From: Oikopleura dioica
Lineage: Eukaryota; Chordata; Appendicularia; Copelata; Oikopleuridae
Assembly: GCA_907165135.1 (NCBI GenBank)
Contig: OU015569.1
Location: 6,076,001 to 6,140,000 of the forward strand
DNA: 64,000 bases
Direction of reading: 5' to 3'
Part shown: positions 1-11,880 of the stretch, piece after piece
Layout of the letters: every line of letters begins with the position of its first letter
How positions within the stretch are numbered: the stretch's first letter is position 1
Translations under genes and position numbers: made by a program
The notes under the pieces: generated by a model
What the model saw: only the letters and a program-made list of their open reading frames with translations
Database searches by the model: none
What the model was told of the DNA's origin: nothing

Positions 1-437
1 AATGAGGTAACTGTATAAAAACTCGGTCTGCAAATGACTTTTCTCCTCTATTCCTAACATGCTCCTGATACCTGAAATTAAAACAAAAAGCAAGCACTCT
101 AAGCAACTGAAATTATCACAAACAAGGAAATGGGTTCCTATATCTTGGTGGTAGGGTTCTCCTGGAAATATAAATGCTTTGTAAAGAGAGGATCGGTGAT
201 GTTTTCAGTGGTCTTAAAGAAAAACTAGCAATTGAACGATAAATTTCCTGCGTTTGCACATTGGGTAAATTTAAGCTGTTCGTTGTGAACATTTGCTGGA
301 CATCGCGGATAGATTGATAACTGAGATAGATCGAGAACTGCCTGATATTTGAACTGAATAGGTAAAATTGCCTTGGGATTCGTTTTCGGGGTGAAGAATG
401 AGGAGCGTGGAACATGGTCTTGAACTTTTTTGTGATT
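1..437. other. 3' flank of the KH-domain gene
   Basis: No coding region that I can support. This lies just past the stop codon of the minus-strand KH-domain gene and probably holds its 3' untranslated region and the start of the next intergenic space. Reading frames open here on the minus strand are out of frame with the KH gene and have no protein-like composition. Confidence 0.5.
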
Positions 438-2775
438 TTAGCACTGCGATTGCGGGGTGAAACGTGAGCTGTCAAGCGCAGGATCGTAAGGCTCGTAGGG
501 TTCGAAGGGGTCGAATTCAGAGTCTGAGCACACTGAGAGATTGAGTTTTGCTTCAAGACTGTTATCCAGTAACGAACTGAGTCCAAGGTCCTGATAAGCG
601 CCCGGATGGAAGTTTGGCTGATTCGTATTGCCAGGGTAGCCTTGTCCGGGGTGGTAGCCCGTACTCATATGACCACGGTAGGGATCGCTCCACTGTGCAG
701 GATCAGCCGACGAGATGTTGGGCTGCGAGTTCTGCTGATGAATCATATGCTGAAAAAAAAACACTAGAGAATGTGTCCTTGCTGTGAGAGTATTTACCGG
801 CTGCTGGTAAGAGTGAGCATGATGATCTTGTATTTTGGCGTGCTCATAATATTGCGCCCATTGGCTCGAGAGATTCTGCTGTTGCTGACTTCTGGGCTGT
901 TGGTGAGGGTTGTTTCCAGTGTTCCAAGGTTGCCATCCGTTTGCTGGCTGGCCTCCATACATGGGATACTGATTCCATCCTTGATTGACTGAATCTATTG
1001 GAGTTAAGCTTAAAAGCGGTCTTTTTGGTACCTGGATGCTGGTCGACTTGAGGCCACGGCCCGCCAATACCAGGCTGATTGCTTGGTGGAGGTGGACCGG
1101 GCGTGCCAGGATTCGGATGTAGCGAGAGATTATTCACTTGATTTGTCAACTGAGTAATCATTCCCTGATTAGGAGTCTGAGGCATCTGATGCGTAGGAGT
1201 ACCAGGGCCTGTATGCGAGTTCCCATGGATCTGCTAGGAATATATATGTAATTGAAAAAAGATATATTCTTACAAAATGATCCATGTTATGCGATGCTTG
1301 GCTATGCGTATTTGGCGGACCGATTCCAGCCTTATCTTGAATAAGTTTCTGGGCTTCTTGGATTTGTTGCTCCGTCCCACGGATGATAAAGGTCTTCCAA
1401 TTATCACCCTTGTCGCTAGCATTTTTCTCGATTTGAACAAACGCTCCAGAGTTCTCCTTGATCAGGCGAATATTTTCGCCGCCTTTTCCAATGACGACGC
1501 CGGCCCGGCTAGCTGGAACAGGGTATTCGACACAGTGTTGTCCTTGCCTGAACAAGACTAATAAGAAGAAGGAGAGATGGTCATGCACTTACATGAAACT
1601 TGAATCACTGTTGCCATGGAGAGGTGGATGCTGCTCCTGCAATTTTTGGCGCGCAATTTCAGAGATTCTATCGTTCGCCATTTGACAAGCTTCAGGAGTG
1701 CCGCTGATAGAGCATGAGCGCACGTCCTGAGTGGGATCGTCGGTTTTAAACTGGATCCTCGTGTTTGTCTCGTTTTGAATTTTGGAAATATTCTCGCCAC
1801 CTCTTCCAATGACAACTCCGACAGCGGCTTTGGGAACCTTAAAATCGAATTAACTTTCTAGAATCAATCGTTAAGAATTTGTTTTTTTTCTTACTGGACT
1901 CTTACCGAAACTTCGATTGAATGGCCAACAGTTTTCGTATTTATGATTGATGTTGCTGGTTTGGAACCGTCTTTCTGAGCCATCAGATTCATAATGGCGC
2001 CTTTGGCCGCCTCAACCTAGAATATAACTACTCATATCATTGAATTACGAAGATTTTTTACCGCTTGCGGTGTCCCAATGATCTTCAACGGTTTTTCTTC
2101 TCGAGTGATTTCAGCTGACTCCTTTGGAGATCAATTAATAAATTGTCCTTCGCTCTTTCTCAAATGTACCTGTACAAGGTGAAGCTTCACATTGAACTCC
2201 TGCATCAATTGCTTGAGCGTATTACCCCCTTTGCCAATGATGAGCCCACATTTATCTGGCGGTATCTGCATCTCAGTCTGCATCTAAATACGATTAGATA
2301 ATAATAAGTTCGCTTATTTGACTACCTGTCCCTGGTGCTTGTTCTCCCCATGTCCATAACTCATCCCATTTTCACGTGGTCCTCCCCTCGTTATAATTTC
2401 GTTCAGCTTCTGTTTTGCGTGATGAACTTGATGAAACGTACCGGTCAACGTACACGGTCTCTCACTTCCTCCAGTAGAATTGGGGACAATTTGAACGCGG
2501 CAACCGGTTTCTTGTTGAATCCGATTGATTTGCTAATAAAAAGAGCTAGAATGGTTTTAGTCAAATGTACGTACCTCGCCATTCTTCCCGATGATCAGAC
2601 CAACAAGTTGGTCTGGGACTGAGATGTTGTCCTGTATCTGCTGGGGGATAGGATGTGATTGCGGTGGGTTTAGACCATTCATACTCGAGTTCGCCGACGG
2701 GGTCACCACACCTTGAGCACCCGTTCTGAAAGTTTCCCGAGTAGTTACTTCGTTGAAAAGATTCACTCCGATCAT
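438..2775 (-). CDS. FUBP: FUBP/KSRP-type four-KH single-strand nucleic-acid-binding protein
   Basis: Four KH domains in order, each with the GxxG loop: LIIGKNGE (about 2580-2640), LIIGKGGN (about 2240), VVIGRGGEN (about 1810) and VVIGKGGEN (about 1490), followed by a Gly/Pro/Gln-rich linker and one SQWAQYYEHA tyrosine motif typical of the FUBP/KSRP C-terminus. The family (FUBP1-3, KHSRP) binds single-stranded FUSE DNA and AU-rich RNA and regulates transcription, splicing and mRNA decay in the nucleus. KH1 continues across a short intron near 2530-2575. Several introns of about 30-100 nt split the domains. The stop is at 438-440. The 5' end is uncertain: an in-frame ATG lies at 2775, but an upstream mini-exon is possible at 2956-2986. 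Vertebrate FUBPs have three or four tyrosine motifs; I see one. Confidence 0.9.
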
Positions 2776-3239
2776 CAGAGAGTAAAACCAAAGAATTGTT
2801 TTTAAAATTTTACTGACCTCCTAGTTTATTCTAGAAGATTTTAAGTGGCAGTTAAATGAGATTTTTTCGTTCTGTTAACATTCGATAAATTCATTCGTGG
2901 AACACAAGTAAGGAACTGTAGGTTCACAGGACAAAGACAAAGGGTGAATACTTACAGTAGCATTCATAAGATTGATAGAAGTTCATTCGATAACATTCAC
3001 TTCTATCGAGCTAAGCCGATGTTTACGTTCTACTGAACCATATGAAATCATCAATGATAAAACACGAGCTTGGAATATAGAAAACCGCCTTTGACGATTT
3101 TCTTTTGAAATTTACAGAAGAAACTCGTCGTATATTGAAAATTGTTCATTTCATACAGTGCAGTTGCAGTCTGAGAGTAGTCAGGGTAGGGATAAATATA
3201 TATATTTATATAGACAATCTTTAATTATAACATTTTTTA
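2776..3239. other. Upstream region of the KH gene, with a possible first exon
   Basis: On the minus strand an ATG at 2986 opens a 31-nt stretch (2986 to 2956) that ends at a good donor, GTAAGTATTC. This could be a first coding exon (MNFYQSYECY) of the KH-domain gene, joined across an intron to about 2790, but I could not find an acceptor that keeps the frame. The rest is AT-rich flank between this gene and the stop of the NAF1 gene. Confidence 0.3.
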
Positions 3240-5575
3240 TTATTTGCGATTGGGTCTGGTCGCTCTCTCGAATAATGAATTGAGTTTTTTGAAATCTCGT
3301 CGAGCGTCCGACGGCGTTGGCGTTGTTGTGGACGGACGTCGCTCGATAGGGCAATCTCTAGACGAATTCGGCTCACTGATAGGGGATTGATTATCATTCG
3401 ATTGATGTCTTTTAAGTGTTGCTTATCAGGCATAACTCTGCTTTGGATACAAAATGTTCTTAATCCCTGACAAAACATAGAGAAAGAAGGATTTTCAACA
3501 TCCTCTGTTTCAGAAAAGTCCTCATCTGATGAAGCATAATCCGCCGAAACGATACCAAGAGTTGGACCGCTGGTAACTTGACTTCCACTGAAGCCTGTGT
3601 TGAGTACAGTTGCGCTCGCTAAATTGCTCTCTAAGAAAGTGTAATAATAGGAATAACCTACGTTTTTTACGCTTGGGATCATCATAAGGCGAAGGGTGGG
3701 CCTCAGGATTCAAAAGTTCTGGAGGTAAAGATCTCTTCGCTGCGTACGGATTTCTGAAATTCGTAAGGTAAATTTTCATAGAAGATGATTACTTTGTTGT
3801 CCGTGACACCTCAGCACCCCAGCTAAAGACGTCCTCAGTTTCTGTTTTCATTTTAGACGAGTTTTCTGCCTCTTTCTTTCCCTTTGCGCCAGTAAGGACG
3901 ATAGAAGCTCGAGGCGAATTAGAGCTTTTGGTGAAACTCGCGGGGTCGACCTTACAAAGAGAACTTACGGTTCGGTTTCACTTTGGGGTTTACCTTTTTG
4001 ACGAACGCATGATCAACCCCGATAACACCATCTGTGTCTGGTTGCACACTGTGAAGTGTATGCTGAGTTTTTGAGTTTGCTTCCTTTTCGGGACCGATGC
4101 AGTAAGTCCTTTTTGTACCTCGCGTGATGGTAGATCGGTTACTCGCAAATGTGACCTTGTAATCTTGCCCTACGAATCTTATATGGGAAATATATATGGG
4201 ATGAAATTATACCGGTAGGTCTATCCAGGTCACCAGTGCTATTCTTTCGCTCTTCATATTGCTTGACGGCAAGAGGCATTTGGGCCCCGGGAAGAGTAAT
4301 CCGCATATTTAATTTTTCAATGGATTTGGAAACATCGTCGCATGAGCGGAGGTTAATGATCGCTGCGCAACGGGTCTCTCCAGTAGCCGTTCGTAACAGC
4401 TTCACCTTTTTTGTAGCTATTCCGATGCCATTGAACAGATCTAACAAGATTTTATGCAACAAGTGGGAACCAATAAAGACCTTTAATTGTTGACTCCCTA
4501 AAGTCGACAGGAAGTCCACAAATATAGACCGACAAATCTGGGTCTATATCTTTCTTCTTCGGTTGCTTTTCGACTTGTTCACCACGCTTAGCCCTCGCAG
4601 CGGCTTTCCTTTCGGCCTTAGATTTTTGTTCCGCTTCGTCGTCAGAATGGTCAAGAAACTTAGTGGGACATTCCTCGTCGTCTTGCCATGAAGCATCACA
4701 ACCTTTTTGCCTTTTGAGCATCTCGACTTGGACTTTTACAGCGAACTCATGGGCGAAATAAATTTCATCACCGACCTGCAAATTGAAAGAATTGACATAA
4801 TCCTTGGACTTGAATCGGATGGAGTGGAAAGGACTTTTGACGGGACCAAATGTCTCGAACAGGACCCCAATAGGAATTCGATCTTTACGGAAAACCACAG
4901 ACCCCTGATCAAGAGGCTGTCCAGAGGTGTTTGTTGAAGCAACGATCGCCAAAATCGATGGCTCGAACATGATGCTTGAAATATGCCCTAATAACTCGAT
5001 CTTGGCACAGTCGGGGATCGTCATGCCGGAGACATCAGGGATGGGAGGGAGCTCGGAGGGCTTCAAGTCATGCTTAAAATTTCTTAATAAATCTTTCAGA
5101 AAACACTTAGATTTACTTTCCCACAGGGAGAGGCAAAAGCATTTTTTTCTTCTGGGGTAAGAGTTTCCCGAACTTTCTCGACTTTGGGCCGGAACTCTGC
5201 GACCATTTTTTCATAGTCTTCATCCTCAGATGACGAAGAGCTAGCATCTCCAGGTTTTATCTCCTGCTCAGAAATCTGATCGCAGGCCCGAGGAGTGATT
5301 GCCACAGGAATATACTCGTCAGATGTTACATTTTCATTCTTATTCTCCAAAACTGGGACGTACTCTTCTTTCTCGTACGTTTCGTAGCCCGCGACGAAAG
5401 CAGGAGCATATTGCTGGTCATCCCATTCGTCAAACTCATCCGGTTCCCCTCGTCCCATGTCATGCTCTTCCATTTCACGGAGAGCTTTTTCGAATTCATA
5501 CGCTTCTTTTGGGTCTAACATCGGGTGCTTTCTTTCATTTTTGCCCTTCGTAGAGTCGTCCGAGACGCTACTCAT
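3240..5575 (-). CDS. NAF1: NAF1-like H/ACA RNP assembly factor fused to an RRM
   Basis: The start (5575) follows CTTTCTTCAG/ACT ATG, a likely spliced-leader acceptor. Acidic N-terminus, then a Gar1/Naf1 beta-barrel (about 4620-5066) with hallmarks such as GVLFETFGPV and, after it, GCDASWQDDEE, the family signature that follows the barrel. NAF1 loads dyskerin onto nascent H/ACA RNAs in the nucleus. In the same exon the frame continues into RNP-like DLSVYICGLPV, and a 40-nt intron (4441-4480) joins ESTIK to DLFNGIGIATKKVKLL, completing an RRM that ends LNMRITLPGAQMPL, closest in feel to CELF-type RRMs. A 31-nt intron lies at 3631-3661. The C-terminus is Ser/Asp-rich then basic (RRPSTTTPTPSDARRDF). 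The RRM is unexpected for NAF1. Confidence 0.85.
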
Positions 5576-5967
5576 AGTCTGAAGAAAGTCTAGATAGATG
5601 GGATTGATTATGTACTTTTATTAGCAGTTATTTAATTAGCATAAGAAGGTATGATATAATTACAACATTAAAGCACTAAATTGCCAAATACGGATTGATA
5701 AGCTGGATTGCGTTTTTGGTGTAGCGGTCAATGATTAATGCTGAGATGTTACTTGAGTCGGAAATCAGTAGCTGCAACAAAGAAGCAAACGTCGAAAAAT
5801 AGCTCTAATAAAATATGAAGGCGTCGACAATGCACTTTTTATTATTTTTCATAGATTATATTGGACAAGCACAGGTTGAAATCACTCGAGAAGGAATAAT
5901 TATGTCGAGAAGACGACTCTGCAAAGATAGAGCCTGTGTTGAGGTTTTCGTATAAGAATGATGCTAT
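5576..5967. other. Intergenic, endophilin 3' end to NAF1 5' end
   Basis: AT-rich, with no supported ORF on either strand. It contains the polypyrimidine/AG signal just upstream of the NAF1 start and presumably the endophilin 3' UTR. Nothing else recognised. Confidence 0.5.
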
Positions 5968-7550
5968 CTAGTTGAGTGGAACAAGCACTGTCACGTAGTT
6001 TATCGGGAAGAAACCAGTCTTTCCATTTATTTCACCTTCGAACCAATTCTCATCTAAAAGTGTGTAAAATTTCCCGACATAGCGGCAAATTTTATTACCA
6101 ATTTGACTAGTCAAATGAATTATATCGCCTTCAGCAAATTCTAGCTCCCCTGGATTTTCGGGCTCGAAATCGTACAGTGCTACAATAGGGATAAGAACGA
6201 GACGTTATTTTTTAAGAGACTACCTCTACAAGAAGGCTTTCTAGGAGCATTGCTCGGCGTCCTTGCCGGTGCAACTGGCTGGTGTTGTTTCAAGGCCGAT
6301 GTTTCGAATGGATCGCGCTGAGATGTCGATATAGGATCACGCTAGAGTATAAAGAAAATCTTTTACGGGACAGACAATACCTTGAGAGTGATGTTGGCCA
6401 TTTGCTGGACAGGTGCACTGGAAATTGAGGATTGTCTTTGGTTGAGTTGCTGCAAGACTGGTCTTAGCGTTTCCGCACACTTAGCTAAATATTCAATTTT
6501 CTAATTAAATCGGTCTTTTTACCTCTTCGTGGAAGGTGATGAGGGACTGGACAAAGTGGCTTAGCTGGGCAACTTGTTCGATGTCATTACTAATAAAAGT
6601 AATACAGGTAAAGTGATAAAAACAAATCAGTACCTCAATAAATTATGCATAGAAGTTCCTGCGATTTGAATTGACTCTTCTAATTTTTCGTAGCTTTGCG
6701 TGACTTGCTCTTCGGTGACACCTTTTGTTCCCTGTTTCAATTTTCCTCTACGATAATCGTAATCAAGTCTCCTTCCGTGTAACTTCTCTCGCTGCTTTTT
6801 AATTTCTTTTATGTCTTTATCAACAAGCATTTGAAGCGGATCTAAATACTGTTATTAATTTTAGCTAATTTGATGAGATTACCTAGGAATTCAGCTTTAG
6901 CGTTGTCGTCAAGTTGATTTTTGGCGTCGGCAAGTTGACTCATCGCCTCTCCGACAACGGTGAGTGCGTTTCCGAAGTTTGACTCTGTTAGCTCCAGCCC
7001 CGCACGGCGCATCATCTTGCCCATCTTCTCTTCTAGCTGCTCAGGGCGCTGTCTATTTCCGTGAGTAATTTTGGAGTAACTAGTTCCAGTCATAAGATGG
7101 CCGCGCATGTTACGCCAGGGATGCACAGTCGAATGATGCACCTAGTCCTTACGGAGCACCGTTGGACACCGAAAAGAGCCGCCACTACAATTCGAGTAGC
7201 GGCCCGCACCAAATACTCACTTAGAATCGAATCCCTTTCTTGAATTGGGCTGCAAGTACTCTCTCGCTAAGGCAAGCAGCTCAACAGTCGACTTTTGCGT
7301 CACGTCCATTTTCCTCTCCATTTCCTAAGAACAGATATAGGACCGAGAAAGCGTTAAGACTTGTTCACCTTGAATGCTGGGTCCATTTCGGTTCTGCTCG
7401 GAGGGATCAACAAAAAATAGAAAAATTAGCTAGCTAAACACTATAAACATGGCAGAATGCAATTGTTGACCCAGCAAGGTTATCGGCATTTCCAACTTTT
7501 TCTGTCAGCGCCTGACTCGCTTTTCCGAACGTTTTCTTTAGGCCGTCCAT
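5968..7550 (-). CDS. SH3GL: Endophilin-A (N-BAR and SH3 membrane-curvature protein)
   Basis: The start at 7550 opens [18 protein letters not shown], an amphipathic helix as in endophilins. The BAR domain follows across several small exons: [18 protein letters not shown], then [14 protein letters not shown], then [13 protein letters not shown] linker with Pro/Gln leads to a C-terminal SH3 ([20 protein letters not shown] ... [20 protein letters not shown]). In the SH3 an intron inside TSQI/DENW must be removed to match the family. Endophilins bend membranes and recruit dynamin and synaptojanin in clathrin-mediated endocytosis. One junction, near 7143-7225, could not be placed cleanly with GT-AG rules. 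The order of parts and the C-terminal position of the SH3 leave little doubt. Confidence 0.93.
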
Positions 7551-8139
7551 CACGCGTCTAGGTTTAAGCCGTTTTTTAGTATAATCATCTTATATTGGTC
7601 GACATTTGCCAAATAAATATTTTCGTCTGTCTTTCAGACGCCCGAAAATTAAGAGCTTTAAATTTGCAACCAAATAACCTGTCCGCTAAGGAAGGATTTT
7701 TAATCGACAATTTAATGCATTACAACTGCATTAAAAATCCTGTTTAACTAATCTTAGGCCCGTTTTTATCGACTTCTCTGAACATCGACTCGACAAAAAA
7801 AATAAGCGATTTTCGGAGAAGATGGGCAACTGGGAAACATGGTGAAAAAAAGATTCGACTCAATAAAGGAATTTATTTTTAGCGAAAGGAAAAAGTGATG
7901 CATTCGGATAATCAAGTAATTATCAAAAAGAAAAGGTGCGTAAATGATTACTTGGAGAAAAAGGCTGAGAGCGAGATTGTTATTGGGAAGATCAGTTTCT
8001 GTTTACAGTAGTATTGAAGGTTATCGCGCAAGATTGAAGAATTCTGGATAGGGAAGAAGTAAGGAACAGTAGTAACAGTGGTGCTTACAAACTACGGGGA
8101 TTATATCTATACAGTGGAAAGAAAGAGGATTGAATGTCT
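7551..8139. other. Intergenic between PACSIN and endophilin
   Basis: About 590 bases without a supported gene. It holds the PACSIN 3' flank, the endophilin promoter/leader side (AAACCTAG just before the endophilin start is a candidate trans-splice acceptor), and the inverted repeat listed separately. Confidence 0.5.
7693..7741. repeat. 11-bp perfect inverted repeat, hairpin-capable
   Basis: AGGATTTTTAA (7693-7703) and its exact complement TTAAAAATCCT (7731-7741) flank a 27-nt loop. The loop itself contains TGCA ... TGCA. It could be a small hairpin or relic of a foldback element. No function is implied by the sequence alone. Confidence 0.45.
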
Positions 8140-9510
8140 TTAAGGCAAAACAGGAGACGCATATGTTGAAGGGAAGTGACCCTTTTCGCCACTAGCGGTC
8201 ACTCCTTCGCACCAGCCTATAAACGAAGTAAAAATAAATTTTCAGGTAAAGATGAACCTTGTTCGTCGGCGGCGCTGAGCTTCATAAACTCCATTCCAGC
8301 GGTCAGTTTTAACTCGCCCCCAGATTTTGGTTCATAATCGTAAAGAGCGTAGACTTTCTGGGTAGAAGAACCATCGAAGCTCTCGCGGCGCACTTCCGTG
8401 CCCGATGTTTTTCGAACAGGCTCGATTCCAGGGTCGTCAATTTTGATACTAAAAGTCAGTTCGTTGTTTTAATTCCGCATTTGTTTTTAACCTTTTGGTG
8501 CTCTTGATTGTTCCGTTGTTATTGTTTCCGTTGGCGTTAACGGCTGAATTCTTGTTTTCTTCCGGCTCGAAGTCAGGAAGAACCAGATCTTTGCCAAAGT
8601 TGACTTTTACGTTCCAAGTCTCCAGATCTGCGGCAATGTTGATGCTGTTAATCGCATCGTTGCCCATCCTCGTCTGTTCCGCCAGTTTTTGGTCGTACTT
8701 GGACAAATCGGTGATGCTCACGTAATCTCGGAACAGCGAGGAGAGGAACTCAATTTTCTTTTGAGCGTACATTTGCGATCGCTTGTGGATTCTCGTCATT
8801 TCCGCCACGTAAATAGGTGCCATTTGCTCCACTTCCACCAGGAGGTTTTTGTACTTTTCCTCCGATACCTTCAAGTCGGCAGTCTTTGCTTCCGATTCTG
8901 CCGAATCACTTGTTGCTTTCTGGGCGACAAGTTTGTGATAGTGTTTCTTTTGGGCTGCGAGTTTTTCGTTCACTTTATTCCACTTCTTTTGCGCTTTGGC
9001 GAAATCCTTCTCGAGATCTTCAAATTCCTTGTATCCGCCAAAGACTTTCGGCTTGTAGGTGTTCTTTTTCCATTCGTTAGTCTTAATCATAATTAAATAT
9101 TAATTCCCCTCAATTAGAATAACAGTGGCGCGGTGGTATTTACCTCGGTAACGCATTGGTTCACCAAAGCCCTTGACATATGTTCGTGAATCCTGATGAC
9201 AGGCTGCGTCGTCTCCAAAATCTGTTCACAGGCGCCCTGATGAGTACCGTACAGAGATGTCTTCTTGAACTGAGCCGAGTAACTGTCCCTCCACTTTGTC
9301 AACTTCTTAGCGTACTCGGCCTCAATCACGGACCGCTCTTGAATGCACTTGGCAAAAAGAGCTGCATGTTCAATGTCTCCATTTATTCTGAATCACAAAG
9401 CGTCAGAGCAAAACTACAAATGAGGGTCACCTGTCCAAATCAGCCTTATAGCCACCGTTCTCCCAGAAATTGACAGGCTGAGGCTCTTTCGACTTTTCCT
9501 TGACCGACAT
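8140..9510 (-). CDS. PACSIN: PACSIN/syndapin (F-BAR and SH3 protein)
   Basis: The start at 9510 gives MSVKEKSKEPQPVNFWENGG; the NFWE.GGYK motif and ERSVIEAEYAKKLTKWRDSY are classic F-BAR N-terminal segments. A second exon supplies the coiled F-BAR body (about 8480-9085: KVFGGYKEFEDLEKDFAKAQ, then LVEVEQMAPIYVAEMTRI). An acidic/Asn-rich linker follows, then a C-terminal SH3 (KVYALYDYEPKSGGELKL ... GWCEGVTASGEKGHFPSTYA) ending at TAA 8140-8142. Syndapins tubulate membranes and link dynamin to actin through N-WASP. NPF motifs, present in many PACSINs for EHD binding, are not evident in this linker. It sits next to endophilin, another curvature-sensing dynamin partner, but 590 nt away. Confidence 0.93.
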
Positions 9511-9845
9511 GTTCTTTAAATATTTGCGTTAAAGTTGAAGGAATGTTTCGGGTGTATCTTTGATGCACATTGGGAGCCTCCTGTTAAGTTCTAGCGAGTT
9601 TTTGTTCAACAGTAATGCTCATCAATAAGATCATTTCGGAAGGGGATCAGTGGACATAAAAAGGAACTGAATGCGATGCGCTAAAAGGTACATAAATTAT
9701 GACAATTCTAATTGGTATTTAGAAGAAGAATGAAGAAGAGGTCGCTGAGAGGAGATAATTCTGAGAGGAGGTCATTGTGTTGAAAGAATAAACGTGACAT
9801 TAGTTAAAATGAGGCAAAAAGGTAGAAAAACAAATGCTGCGTCGA
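9511..9845. other. Intergenic upstream of PACSIN
   Basis: About 335 bases, purine-rich in the middle (AGAAGAAGAATGAAGAAGAGG), with no coding support. A TTTAAAG lies just before the PACSIN ATG. Confidence 0.5.
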
Positions 9846-11026
9846 TCACTTTTTTGACTCCGGCGCTTTCAGGATTTCGTCATTTTGTTCGGACAGTGAG
9901 AAACTGCGATTCGTACTTCCCATCACCTTCGAGCGGCAATCTCTTGTAGTTCCATTATCTGGCTTTTTAAATTTTGATCTGAAAAGCTGGTTTTCGCATA
10001 AAATTTAATATGACATTCAAATCGCTGACGCGTTGTATGCTTTGCTGGCGTACCTGCACCAATTTGTAACGCTGGCGAGGCCGTTTGTGAAAGATTGCTT
10101 TCCCTTCGGACGCGCATCTTTCGTAGAGGCACTAGCCACCCAGCCCGCTGGCGAGTTTGAGTTCTCGTCTATTGGAAGAAATCCGAAGCTAGAGCTTGAG
10201 CCCGATTCCGAGGAACTAATCGTGGGCCCGCCAAAGCCCGCATCGTTGCCTAATGATCCAGCCTGGAATGGGGACAGGAACACATGCGTCGGACTGGGCG
10301 AACGATCCGATGATCTACGGCCACGTGAGCGTCTACTGCGCGACCTCGTTTGAAAGATTTCGTTTTTCTGAAGCTGCCGTGCGAGATGTGCATCTTCTGA
10401 AATAATTAACAATCATGATCGAAGAACATGATTAAAAAACCTTCTATTTGAGTGATTTCTCGATGATTGGCATGTCGACCGAAGGAGTTCGTCTCCCCTG
10501 AATTCCTAGCGCGAAGATATCGAATTGAAGGGGAAGGAATCGAAGGGGGTGCCGCAGGTAGTCGATTTCCTATGATAGGCGGTCGTAAACGCTCACTGAA
10601 TTTATTAATGAGTGAGTAAGCAATGAGAGACAAGCTGGAATGCACCTTTCCACGGGAGGACATTGAAGGGCCTCTCGATATGAGGGAAGCCTCGGGGATC
10701 TACTAACTAATCGTCGCTGCACAGAGTCATCGGGTACTTCTGTCAAGTCTTCGCTTACTTCAAATAAGGGAACGAATCTCTCTTCGTCAGATGAAATCGC
10801 CAGTAGCATCTCCATTGTTGATTCTACATCACCATCATTGCGCCGCTTTATGTGGGATATAAATTTTGCTTTCGTCAGAGACAGAGAGTGGATAATAAGT
10901 AGAAATCAAATAACTATTTTTATCCCTTGTCAATATTTTTTCAATTCCTTCGGGAGATATTTTCGGAAACATTTGGCTGAACTGTTCTATCGCCTTGTCA
11001 TACTCCAAAACGTTCTCAATCACCAT
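9846..11026 (-). CDS. CUEDC1: CUE-domain protein, CUEDC1-like
   Basis: The first exon (start 11026, ATG preceded by TTTTAATAG/A) encodes EYDKAIEQFSQMFPKISPEG; after an intron the frame continues NDGDVESTMEMLLAISSDEE. Together these form a CUE ubiquitin-binding fold with the MFP motif. The order of later motifs follows CUEDC1: a Ser/Pro-rich stretch with LPSYREAL, then PPIIGNRLPAAPP, then EDAHLARQLQKNEIFQ (matching the family's EDERIALFLQNEEF-type helix), then a Ser-rich tail. The most plausible last splice gives an end reading SFSLSEQNDEILKAPESKK and a stop at 9846-9848. CUEDC1 is thought to bind ubiquitin; its pathway is poorly defined. Last-exon boundaries are uncertain. Confidence 0.75.
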
Positions 11027-11880
11027 TCTATTAAAATTTAAATTAAGACTTCTCAAACAAGCTAATTTCTTTAGACCCATCAAAGATTTGTTAATTATCG
11101 TGGAAATATTTGCTATTCTAATCAGAGCGCATATAAATCACTCTTTATTTGCCCCCGAGGATTTTTATTTTGAAAAATAAATCGAAGAGTCATTTTTTAT
11201 CAAAGTCTTCAAAGTCGTTTATTCAAGTGGTTGTCTTATGAGCTAATGTGAAAATTGACAAAAGCGCTTATAAGCTAAAACACTAGAAGCGCTGTGTAAT
11301 ACTACATTAGAATTACGCTGTTTTTAACGGTTGAGGTGACTTGGAACATGTTAAAAGAATAAAATCGTCGTGAGAGTTAGTATTACCAAAAAAAGTAGCG
11401 TTTGTTCAACAGGAAATTAAAACGGGGTTCCTGACTTTCACTCTGATTGTTAATGCTCACTTTCAGTAAGCATCTTTTAATAAACAACGGTTTCAGTTAT
11501 GAAATAGGTAAATGTAAAATGAGGTTATTTTCTGTTGAAAGAAATGCTGAACCCAAAAAAGGAAAGAACACAATGTTAAGGGTGCGAGAAGCTGGAGGAA
11601 GGGAAGGTCGGTTACAGGTGATAGGAGAAAGCTGTACAAAAGGAAGAAAGTGAATGAAGACTTTTCGTATTTCAGTGGTGATTCTTCAAGACTTGCTAGA
11701 GGGTAAGAGCCTTTTAGCCAAGGTGAAAAGGTAATTAGTATCAATAAAGCAGAAAGAGGCTTTGCGATGAAGTAAATGGATATAATTTAGAAATAAAGCG
11801 GTGTTAAATATTAAGGATAAAAAGCTAGAACAATGTGAGAAAAAGGCATTTTGATGGCACGAGGGGTAGAAGCAATACTT
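11027..11880. other. Intergenic, about 850 bases
   Basis: AT-rich with purine-rich patches; short frames on both strands lack protein-like composition. It contains the 3' flank of the TLC-domain gene to the right and the upstream region of the CUE gene to the left. No repeat, RNA gene or conserved coding stretch recognised. Confidence 0.5.

Noticed and set aside
2359-2372. ACTCATCCCATTTT resembles the start of the Oikopleura spliced-leader sequence as I recall it.
   Set aside because: Only 14 bases match, the next bases diverge, and the stretch is antisense to KH1 coding sequence.
11447-11653. Plus-strand frame of 68 codons.
   Set aside because: No protein-like composition, no splice or start context; purine-rich intergenic DNA.
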